Assembly: GCA_037833965.1 (NCBI GenBank)
Contig: AP031357.1
Location: 9,940,001-10,004,000 of the forward strand
Direction of reading: 5' to 3'
From: Marchantia polymorpha subsp. ruderalis
Taxonomy: Eukaryota > Streptophyta > Marchantiopsida > Marchantiales > Marchantiaceae
DNA: 64,000 nucleotides
Below, piece by piece: positions 1-7,387 of the stretch (the first letter of the stretch is position 1; each line of letters begins with the position of its first letter). The position numbers were made by a program, and so were the translations under genes. Under the pieces are notes generated by a model. It did no database searches. It was not told the DNA's origin and was given only the letters and a program-made list of their open reading frames with translations.

Positions 1-790
1 CCGAAGACACTTGCCCCGAAGGCCTGCTACCTAACCCTATTAGCCACTTTAAACATTCATAACTCATTGAGTCCTAATCCGTTTCAAAAGTTCTTGGTCT
101 CGTTGGAACGAGCGTCACAAGCTCTTTTCAACAAAACCCTAATCAAGTCAAACCGTTAAGAATTGAAAAAGATATGCCGGTTTTACTGTTTCGCCAAAGG
201 CTCGCTATCTGTTATCGCCGAAGGCCCCTCTATTGGTTATCGCCGAAGGCTCCTCTATTGGTTATCGCCGAAGGCCGGCTATCTGTTATCGCCAAAGGCC
301 CCTCTATCTGTTATCGCCGAAGGCCTTTCGCATAACCATATCAGCCGCTTTCGACGCTTATAACTCAATGATGACGGATCCGTTTCAAAAGTTCTTGGTC
401 TCGTTGAAACGAGCGTCGCGAAGTCTTTTCAACGAGATCCTAACTGACTCAAGGCGTTACAAATTGAGAAAGTTATGACGGTTTTACTCTTCCGCCGAAG
501 GCCTTGCCCCGAAGGCCTGCTACCGCCGAAGACGTCCGTCGCCGAACTCGCCTAAACCTTTCCCATTAGTAATTTCCGACATTCATAACTCAGTGATGCC
601 TTATCCGTTTTAAGAGTTCTTGGTCTTGTTGGAACAAGCGTCGCGAGGTCTTTTCAACAAGACCCTAACTGAGTCAAGGCGTCACACATTGAAAACGTTA
701 TGAGGGTTTCACTGTTTCGCCGAAGGCTTACCCGAAGGCACTTCGCCGAAGACCTTGCCCCGAAGGCCCCTTCTGCACCTTTGCCTACTA
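1..790 (-). repeat. Degenerate tandem modules related to U3 of the LTR elements
   Basis: Three diverged copies of one module start near 61, 361 and 590. Each has an AACTCA..G core, then ATCCGTTT, GTTCTTGGTCT, CGTTGGAA-like and CTCTTTTCAAC blocks, and each is followed by CGCCGAAGGC palindromes. Read on the minus strand, the module matches by eye the stretch near 2190-2265 in LTR A (GGAAAGAGCTC..ACGAGCCCAAGAAC) and near 12459-12500 in LTR B. The region is therefore probably the U3-side end of a third, related LTR that runs off the left edge. No coding frame or terminal sequence is visible, so its boundary is uncertain. Confidence 0.55.
211..327. repeat. 25-bp minisatellite, about five units
   Basis: The unit GTTATCGCCGAAGGCCCCTC plus TATTG repeats at 211, 236, 261, 286 and about 311, with a few substitutions. 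It sits between the first and second copies of the larger module and explains their longer spacing (about 300 bases against 229). The core CGCCGAAGGC is the same short palindrome that fills the LTRs elsewhere. Confidence 0.75.
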
Positions 791-1191
791 GCCATTACAC
801 CAACTCCTAATCTTGCCAAGACTTTCAGAAAACCCCAAGCATACTTTTGCAAGAGATTAAATCCAAAATTTTAACTCTCGTAAGGTTAAAAAGACATGTG
901 AGCGCATTTTTGTGCTCACACAGCGAGATCTCTATTTTCCGAGAACCTACTTCCAAAATAAATTTGAGGTTTTCACAACCCGCATAAGGATAGATTAACA
1001 GCAATGAGAGAGAATGTCAAGGAGCTAGAGTACCCCACACACAAATAGAGAAAACGGAGCCAAGGGCTTGAGTGAGAGGGTCAAACACAAGTGGTTGTGT
1101 TATGAAGAAAATTTTTCTCAATAAACAATGCTAGGGCCTCCACTGACTGAGAATTGTAGTCAGCTAAATTTAGTTTCTGTGATAGTATAGG
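791..1191. other. Unassigned flank left of solo LTR C
   Basis: No gene was recognised. The stretch falls in GC content compared with the repeat to its left. An imperfect hairpin, TGTGAGCGC / GTGCTCACA with a six-base loop, lies at 897-920. A T-rich, AG-ending stretch just before 1191 could be a 3' splice site. Confidence 0.4.
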
Positions 1192-1329
1192 CCTCATGGT
1201 ACACCTGGAAAAAATTTCCGGGTGGATTTAGCCTTCAATGGAGAAGAACGCTACACTGTCAGACGTTTAAGGGATGAGTGGAAAGTGAAGTCCGACAGCT
1301 CCACCGCCTCCAGATATGAGAGGCTTTAG
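1192..1329 (+). CDS. Possible short exon of an unknown host gene
   Basis: An open frame of 45 codons runs from a splice-acceptor-like TATAG (1186-1190) to a TAG stop. Its composition is protein-like and charged, with segments such as YTVRRLRDEWKVKSD. A second T-rich acceptor (TTTTTTACAG, ending 1379) precedes another open stretch that reaches the ACAGA target site of solo LTR C. There it stays open in the rejoined empty site to a TGA at 50719-50721. I do not recognise the protein, no convincing GT donor links the two stretches, and runs of this length can occur by chance. Confidence 0.2.
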   Translation, partial: PHGTPGKNFRVDLAFNGEERYTVRRLRDEWKVKSDSSTASRYERL

Positions 1330-1454
1330 GACATTCACCTATACTCACTAAGTATTTAATTTCATTGAATTTTTTACAGACAACAAGGTAGAGCTGAGAA
1401 AGCCACAAGGTTATGTGAGCACTCCACTTCCACTACTCACACAACCATTACAGA

Positions 1455-1873
1455 TGTAATAACCCACTAAAGGCTAAAACTGCAATATAGTGGTAGAAAG
1501 GTCGAACCCACAGGGACAGAGGAACACACAGGGTACAAAGTGTCACGTTTTAACAGACCATTGAGGAGTTTGAATTCTCAGGCAACTGTCACTCCCAGAA
1601 ATATTGCAAGTGTCCACTCGGAGCGCACTCGGAGGTCGCACAGTGCAGCGTAACACACACACACACACACACCTGAAACTACAGAAACACAACCCAGAGA
1701 TCCGTTAGGACCTCTACTCAAGATTTCAGGGGGGAAAAGTCTCTCGCGAGCACACTCAGCGAAGCTGCGGGCAGTGGCTTCCAACTCCGGCTTTTACAAC
1801 ACTTCCACTAGCTTGCTGCTAGTGTAGGAAACCCGGTTTGGACTGCCTACTTCGGATCGAAGTCACTCCTACG
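1455..1873 (-). mobile_element. Solo LTR C, U5-side part (Ty3/gypsy, Athila-like)
   Basis: This is the reverse complement of the terminal 419 bases of a family-A LTR: it starts TGTAATAACCC, the inverse of GGGTTATTACA, and includes the TG/CA microsatellite. It is preceded by ACAGA (1450-1454), which recurs at 50670-50674 next to the other end of the same LTR. No internal region remains, so C is a solo LTR left by LTR-LTR recombination. It was later split at 1873/45674 by the tandem element A, whose insertion duplicated CTACG (1869-1873, 45669-45673). Confidence 0.93.
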
Positions 1874-3120
1874 TGTGGTACCCCACTTTTGGCAATTTTG
1901 AAGAAATTAAAACATTTTTGAAAAAACTGTACCCTGGCAGCATTGTAAATAGCCTTCGGTACATCAAAACAGAGTGAATCCGGAAGATCGCGGGGATTCT
2001 CGAGGGATCTTGTGGAATCTGGGATTTGGGGTGCCGCAGTAAGGACAGGCACCACCCTCCCTGCGAGCTCCGCAGTTAGGATCTCTACGGCGCAAGGCGC
2101 AAAACCCGCCTTCGGAGGTTGCGTCCGCGGCTGTAGGGAAGCCCCCGTAATTAGGTCAACCCTTGGGCGCCTTGACCAAGTTAGGGTCCCGTTGGAAAGA
2201 GCTCGACGCGCTGATTCTAACGAGCCCAAGAACGCTTGGAACGGACGAGGACTTAGGGAGTTATCGCTACTGGAAGAAACAGAGGCGGTCGCCTACGGCG
2301 GAAGGAGTTCGCCACCGGCGCGAATTCCGCCTACACGGAAGGGGGATTCAAGTTTTGTCCTATGCACGGACGAAGGCGTTCGCCTGTGCACAGGCGAAGT
2401 AGGGTTAGGGAAGGCGCGAAGTCCGCCTACGCACAGGCGTACGCCTGTGCACAGGCACTTCGGCGTCGGCGGAAAATCCGCCTTGGGCCCTAGAAATGCG
2501 CCTTGTGAGGTAGAAAGTGTACGGCGCCTTCCGCGCCAGCGCAGCGCCGCGTACGTCGGAAGAGCCGCCAGAGTAATCCAACAGGTACGGACCGTGCGGA
2601 CGGCACGGGTGGATGCGCTCTTGGACGGACGGAGTTGCGGCGGCGGAAGCGCCGACGGAGAGACAAGGAACGGACAGACTGGACGGAGACGGCTGACCAC
2701 GGTCAACGCCTTCCGCGCCAGCGCAGCGCCGCGGACGGAATTCGCCTGCGCACAGGCGAACGCCTGTGCACAGGAGGATGTTCAAGTTCCGCGCCGGCGG
2801 AGAATCCGCCGAGGCCCCTGCCTGCGCACAGGCAGGAGTTGAATTTTTGTACGACATGCGGACACACGCGTCAAGGCAGAAGGAGATTGGCCGAGGGGCG
2901 GTACGAACAAGTGTACTACGCAAGGCGGAAAACTCGCCTTCGGCGCTACGCCCCCATGTCCACAGGGTGACACGCTCGCGGAGTTCAAATCCGCCAATTC
3001 GAGCGTGAGAGTTTAATCGACGACGGCGGAGCGTGAAGCCGCGCGTGAGAGCGAAGACCGTTCCAGCGTACAGCCGGCGCGGCCATCAAGTGAGACGTTC
3101 TTCACGACCAAGAGTCGACC
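1874..3120 (+). promoter_or_regulatory. Non-coding, palindrome-rich U3 of LTR A
   Basis: This stretch of about 1.25 kb has no coding frame shared with family B. It is full of short GC-rich palindromes. One is a perfect 20-mer (TTCGCCTGTGCACAGGCGAA) at 2379-2398; related copies lie at 2443-2456 and 2741-2760, together with CGCCTTCCGCG/CGCCTTCGGCG-type blocks. Near 2190-2265 lies a module also found in family B and in the triplicated region at the left window edge. Its function is unknown; enhancer, insulator or RNA-structure roles are all open. Confidence 0.6.
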
Positions 3121-6100
3121 ATGACCTTCGACCGGGCGGCGGAGAACGTCCCATTCTTGAATTCGCGATTCCAATCTCTTGTGCGCGCTGCGCGCATCCA
3201 TCTGCTGGCTGCGGACCATTCTCGACGTCGTCACACAGGAGATTTCTTGTTGATTGAGGGAGAAGTGAGTGCGCGTGATTTGGAATTGAGAGCGATTAGA
3301 GTTTGCCGAGAGAGAAAGAAACGCGGACAGTGCGGAAGTAGGATGAGCGGGCGGGCGAACCCCAGGAACGCAATGACGAGACCGAGCAGATTGCGGATGG
3401 TGCCACTTCGCCTGCCGCAGAACGGGCTGCGCGCTTTCGAAGAGCGCTTAATAGCAAGAAAGCTCGATTTCTTGCTATGGGGATGGAATTACATCTGTGC
3501 GAATATGGTGCGCGAGTGGCTAGAGCCACAGGGACCACCCTCGCGCGGATTGCGTCCGCATGTTGACCGGTGGACAGTCCAAGATTGGGCGCAGGCGTTG
3601 GGAAGATGTGCTGGCATGCCAGGGCATCTCCTTTTCGACAGTGAGAGCATCAAGGTGACCAAGCAAGAAGAGGCGCAATTTGTGGAGCTGTTCAAGACCG
3701 GGAGGTCTACCAAGAATGGGTACAGGACCCGTGATTACAAAGATCGATTTCGCCGGACTCTGTCCGCGGCGCTGATGCAATTACTGCAGCCGCACCGCGC
3801 CTGCTACATCACATTGTGGCAGGTCTCTTTTGTGGAGTGCGTCATCGAGGGAACTCCAATTCACTGGGCGAGCATCCTGCACAGGGTGATGCGACAGCAC
3901 GCGTTTGAGGAGAAGGGGGGAACTCTAAACCATCTTTCTCCTTTCCTCATCAATTTTTACCGACAGCGGAATTGTTTGACAGCGGCGGAGCTTGAACATT
4001 TTCCGCCATTGTCCATCGACCATCCCGGGAAGTACGTGCGGGAGAACGAGGTCGATACTGATGCAGAGGAGTCCCCGACTTCTACCCCATCAAGACGGAG
4101 AGACGAAGGGAGACACACCCCGGCAGCGCGAGTGCCGCGGAAGCGGCGATGGAGGGAAGAGTCTGAAGAGGAGCAGCATCAAGAACCCTCTGCTCCCATT
4201 CGACCGCGGCCGCTGTGCGAGCCATACAGCCGGCCGAAGCAGAAGACACGCAGACTGGTGTTACCAGCTGACAGTGCAGACACGGCGACGATTGCGACGG
4301 AGATAGGAAGTGCGTCGCCAGAAAGGCGAGAGGAAGCGCGGACGACCGCAGGAGCAACGGGCCACGCTGCAACCTCGTCGGGAGAGAGGCCGCCTACGGG
4401 CCAAGGGCCTCCGGAGTTACCACGTGCGATGCGGACAGATGTTCTGTTTGCGCACAGGCGAACCTCCGCGGACGGACGAGCCTCCGCGGACCGGCGAACA
4501 CAAGTGGACGTGGATCTACGCTTACGCGTGGGAAGGAGCAGTCCGCCTGTGCACAGGCGCTCACCTGTGCACAGGTCGCCTGTGCACAGAACACCTCCGC
4601 ACGTGCCGCCTGTGCACAGGCAAGAATCACCCCCGTTCCAACGCAGGAAGGGGAAGGAGCCGGCGGAAGAACCGCCTACGAGACACCGGCCCTCGGGGCC
4701 AGACCCTCCGGCGCACCACGCGCCGCAATTTGCGCCTTCGGCGCCAGGGCCTTCGAGCCGAGGAGATACGAGCAGAGAACGTGCGGAGGCCGCACCATCG
4801 GCGGGAAGTCCGCCGATAGATGCGCCTTCGGCGGTAGGGCCTATAGGCCAAGGAACATCGGGCGTGCGGCCCCCGGCCATGTCGCCTTCGGCGATAGATG
4901 TCCGCGGCGCTACGCCTGCGACGGACAAGGCGCCGGCAAATGCGCCTGCGCACGGGCCGGGCACAGCCCCCACGGACCGATCGAGGGAGCAGCAGACGGA
5001 GGAGCGGAGTGACTGTCCGCGGAATGAAATCTCGATACGCGATGCGCAATCCAACCCCGCGCAGCCACCCTCCGCTCAATCGCCTTCGGCGACGGACGAC
5101 GGCGACAGAGAGAATGCGGTAGGCAATCAACCAGCGAGCGACGGGGATGCCGCTCGGATACATTCGCCTTCCGCCTTAGACATTTTGGCGACGAGCAGCG
5201 AGGCTGCAGCCGTGCCTTTGCAGGCAGCACACGTCGAGGACGTGCAGCCCCACTCGGGGCAGTCGCCGACGCAATCAATGGCGACTGAAATTCTCCACTC
5301 GGATGATGACGACGGAGGCTCCACGGAAGAAATGTCAGGAGCAGAAGACACCGAGGAGGAGGAGGAGGAAATTGTTGGAGCGCCGGCGGCGGCGCTCTCT
5401 GAGCAGGTGATTCCGTTGCTGCGGTACTTGGATCGCAAGGTCGATAAATACGCCGACCCACTCCAGCCGGGATCTTACATCGAGTTAGTGCGCAGGCGGA
5501 CTCGCACTAAAGTCCACACCAGCAAGCTATTAGCTAGAGTGGACCAGGAGTTGAGGGACTTGAGGGAGAAGCATGAGTGCGTGTGGGGACAGTACAAGCT
5601 TAATCAGAAATTCTACAAGCACTCCGAGAAGATGAAGGATGAGAAACTGGGCGAGCTCACCAAGGAGCAGGTGAAGGTCAAGGAAGCACTCGATTCTGAG
5701 CAGGCCCAGAATCGGATTTTGTCAGAGGAACTCGTGCGACAGACGCGGTTGTTGGAACAATGTCAGCTCGCACGGCAGGCGGATGAAGAATTAATCCGCA
5801 GTTTGCAGTCAGAGTGTGGCGAATTGAGAGCGCAACGTGCTGAAGCCGAATCGCAATTAGTGATGATTGAAGAGGATCGCAGGAAGGAGGCGGATCGCAC
5901 GAAGGTGGAGACGGCGAGGCGAGTCGCCCACTGTCTCAAGGGCTACGCCCACTGGGAAGTGAAGGCGCAGGAAAAACTCACACTGCGTGAGTTTGAATTG
6001 CGCGCAGCCGGGTTGTTGTCAGGCGACAGTAGGAGTCGGCGGAAGGTAGCGAAGAAGCTCGAGGCCTTTCTGTCGAAGGCACAGGATACCATGTCCGCCC

Positions 6101-6258
6101 TCGAGGGGGAGGTGTCCGCGGCGTTGCAGCGGTTGGGGCTGCGCAGTCGAGCGGAAGAGTGGCAGGGTAGGGAGTTAGTGCGCGGCAGTCGGCCGCGCAG
6201 GAGACGTAGTACAGGTTCCGCGGAGTGTAGTGTAGCGTGGTTCCGTGCAGGCGTGTAG
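3121..6258 (+). CDS. U3-encoded protein of element A, copy 1 (unknown function)
   Basis: The open frame has 1045 codons. Cross-family similarity begins at the methionine at 3373 (residue 85), so translation may start there instead (961 residues). Residues about 85-310 form a probable globular domain with FLLWGWN (117-123), WTVQDWAQALGRCAG and GGTLNHLSPFLINFY (266-280). Residues about 315-725 are a Pro/Arg/Ser-rich, disordered linker with PVHR and PSA repeats. An acidic tract (about 727-750) precedes LLRYLDRK. A long coiled coil (about 800-930) follows, then a basic tail with HWEVKAQEKLTLREFELRAA and RRRRSTGSAEC. No signal peptide, membrane helix or known catalytic motif is visible. It lies in U3, so in genomic RNA it is the gene after pol. 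A structural, Env-replacing or nuclear accessory role would be guesswork. Confidence 0.75.
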   Translation: MTFDRAAENVPFLNSRFQSLVRAARIHLLAADHSRRRHTGDFLLIEGEVSARDLELRAIRVCRERKKRGQCGSRMSGRANPRNAMTRPSRLRMVPLRLPQNGLRAFEERLIARKLDFLLWGWNYICANMVREWLEPQGPPSRGLRPHVDRWTVQDWAQALGRCAGMPGHLLFDSESIKVTKQEEAQFVELFKTGRSTKNGYRTRDYKDRFRRTLSAALMQLLQPHRACYITLWQVSFVECVIEGTPIHWASILHRVMRQHAFEEKGGTLNHLSPFLINFYRQRNCLTAAELEHFPPLSIDHPGKYVRENEVDTDAEESPTSTPSRRRDEGRHTPAARVPRKRRWREESEEEQHQEPSAPIRPRPLCEPYSRPKQKTRRLVLPADSADTATIATEIGSASPERREEARTTAGATGHAATSSGERPPTGQGPPELPRAMRTDVLFAHRRTSADGRASADRRTQVDVDLRLRVGRSSPPVHRRSPVHRSPVHRTPPHVPPVHRQESPPFQRRKGKEPAEEPPTRHRPSGPDPPAHHAPQFAPSAPGPSSRGDTSRERAEAAPSAGSPPIDAPSAVGPIGQGTSGVRPPAMSPSAIDVRGATPATDKAPANAPAHGPGTAPTDRSREQQTEERSDCPRNEISIRDAQSNPAQPPSAQSPSATDDGDRENAVGNQPASDGDAARIHSPSALDILATSSEAAAVPLQAAHVEDVQPHSGQSPTQSMATEILHSDDDDGGSTEEMSGAEDTEEEEEEIVGAPAAALSEQVIPLLRYLDRKVDKYADPLQPGSYIELVRRRTRTKVHTSKLLARVDQELRDLREKHECVWGQYKLNQKFYKHSEKMKDEKLGELTKEQVKVKEALDSEQAQNRILSEELVRQTRLLEQCQLARQADEELIRSLQSECGELRAQRAEAESQLVMIEEDRRKEADRTKVETARRVAHCLKGYAHWEVKAQEKLTLREFELRAAGLLSGDSRSRRKVAKKLEAFLSKAQDTMSALEGEVSAALQRLGLRSRAEEWQGRELVRGSRPRRRRSTGSAECSVAWFRAGV

Positions 6259-6294
6259 CGTAGTACAGTGTAGTGCTAGGTAGGACTTAGAAGG

Positions 6295-6302
6295 TATAAA
6301 AT
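6295..6302 (+). promoter_or_regulatory. TATA box of LTR 1
   Basis: TATAAAAT lies 36 bases after the stop codon of the U3 frame and is kept in all family A copies; family B has TATAAAG at the same relative place. It is followed at 6307-6324 by a small inverted repeat (CCAGGC, GTTTT, GCCTAGG), also kept in B. The position sets the U3/R boundary near 6325, which places the long open frame wholly in U3. Confidence 0.75.
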
Positions 6303-6710
6303 AGTTCCAGGCGTTTTGCCTAGGGTTCTTTCCCATCAGAAGTACAGATCAGGAACCCATTTCCTTTGCGTGTTTGTGTCCTTGAGTTCTGTCACCACGC
6401 ACGAGGAGTTACAACTTAGCGTTCCGCATTTTGTAGCTGAAGGCCTTCGGCCGAATGTTCAGAGCTAGTACATTGGTTAGAGACTTGAGTAGTTCGGAAC
6501 TGCACCTGCGGGTGACTGCCGATGCTCAGAGCCAGTGACTAGTTAGATACTTGAACAGTTTCGCCCCTACACCTTCGAGTGTTTCTTTCTGATTGTACTC
6601 CTTTGGGATTTTTCCCCTGAATGCCAAAGTGAAGTTTTGCTACTTCGTGTAAGCCTTGGTTGTAAATTCAGGTTACGCTGCAGCAGGTGCCTTGAGGGTA
6701 ACCCCTGTAG

Positions 6711-7174
6711 TATTTCTGGGAATGACAAGTGCCTGAGAATTCAAACTCTTCAATAGACTGTTGTTGTGTTACTGGAATGTTTCTCAGTGAGTCCTTCAGT
6801 GCGGACCTGTGTTCTCTGCGCGTTTTGTGAGTTGAGAGTGTTGTTCACCGCGTATGAGTGACTTCGATCCGAAGTAGGCAGTCCAAACCGGGTTTCCTAC
6901 ACTAGCAGCAAGCTAGTGGAAGTGTTGTAAAAGCCGGAGTTGGAAGTCACTACCCGCAGCTTCGCCGAGTGTGCTCGCGAGAGACTTTCCCCCCCTGAAA
7001 TCTTGAGTAGAGGTCCTAACGGATCTCTGGGTTGTGTTTCTGTAGTTTCAGGTGTGTGTGTGTGTGTGTGTGTTACGCTGCATTGTGCGACCTCCGAGTG
7101 CGCTCCGAGTGGACACTTGCAGTATTTCTGGGAGTGACAGTTGCCTGAGAATTCAAACTCCTCAATAGTCTGTT
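6711..7174 (+). repeat. Duplicated 52-base block in R/U5 of family A
   Basis: A block beginning TATTTCTGGGA and containing GCCTGAGAATTCAAACTC occurs at 6711-6762 and again at 7123-7174 with few differences. It recurs in LTRs 2 and 3 and in solo LTRs C and D. Family B has only the copy nearer the LTR end, so the second copy was gained in the A branch. Between the copies lies a TG microsatellite (about 7050-7071). Confidence 0.8.
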
Positions 7175-7271
7175 AAACGTGACACTTTGTACCCTGTGTG
7201 TTCCTCTGTCCCTGTGGGTTCGACCTTTCTACCACTATACTGCAGTTTTAGCCTTTAGTGGGTTATTACAT

Positions 7272-7310
7272 AAGAAGCCGACGACTTCTTTTTGGCGCCG
7301 CTGCCGGGGA
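7272..7310 (+). other. Pre-PBS hairpin and primer binding site of unit A1
   Basis: TGGCGCCGCTGCCGGGGA at 7293-7310 is the complement of the 3' end of plant tRNA-Asp with one difference; it is the type used by Athila/Tat elements. It lies 22 bases inside the LTR end instead of directly at it. The gap holds a perfect hairpin, AAGAAG / CTTCTT with a seven-base loop (7272-7290). Family B has the same arrangement with one G-U pair. Confidence 0.85.
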
Positions 7311-7345
7311 CAGTTGCGTCAACACCGGGGTTTTTACGAGCAGCC

Positions 7346-7387
7346 ATGCTCGGTGAATGTCGACTGGGGCTGGCGGGAGCAACCTAA
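7346..7387 (+). CDS. 13-codon upstream frame overlapping gag start (A1)
   Basis: ATG CTC GGT GAA TGT begins 11 bases before the gag ATG in another frame and encodes MLGECRLGLAGAT, then stops inside the gag coding region. Family B has a frame of the same length at the same place (MLGECRRAIVWET). The stop falls on conserved gag codons (Leu-Ser), so its position is partly forced by gag. Many other ATGs occur in the roughly 1-kb leader, so a regulatory role is only possible. Confidence 0.4.
   Translation: MLGECRLGLAGAT

Larger units (their letters stand above)
1874..7270 (+). repeat. LTR 1 of element A (5397 bp)
   Basis: It begins TGTGGTACCCC and ends GTGGGTTATTACA, the usual TG...CA ends, and matches the LTRs at 28595 and 40273. 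Order inside: non-coding GC-rich U3 (1874 to about 3120), the long U3 open frame (3121-6258), TATA box (6295-6302), inferred transcript start near 6325, then about 945 bases of R plus U5 with a duplicated 52-base block and a TG microsatellite. At about 5.4 kb it is long even for plant LTRs, and nearly 60 per cent of it is open frame. Confidence 0.95.

Noticed and set aside
1578-1784. Open frame across the end of solo LTR C
   Set aside because: Lies in R/U5 sequence including the microsatellite; only a reading of LTR DNA.
2379-2760. CRISPR-like array of palindromic repeats
   Set aside because: The palindromes are irregularly spaced, lie in and out of coding sequence and have no uniform spacers; the context is a plant retrotransposon.
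2012-2842. 276-codon open frame in the non-coding U3 of LTR A, also open in the other A-type LTRs
   Set aside because: Several frames on both strands are open here because of high GC and palindromes. There is no counterpart in family B and the product is low-complexity (repeated THRRTPVHR, CTGE). Treated as a composition effect.
4179-5054. Long antisense frames opposite the U3 gene linker (here, and similarly at 53186-54415)
   Set aside because: Gly/Ala/Ser/Cys-rich mirror images of the palindromic linker; no domain and not conserved with B. Shadows of the plus-strand gene.
7050-7071. TG microsatellite in U5 as a distinct element
   Set aside because: It is part of every A-type LTR and shorter in B; simple-sequence drift explains it.
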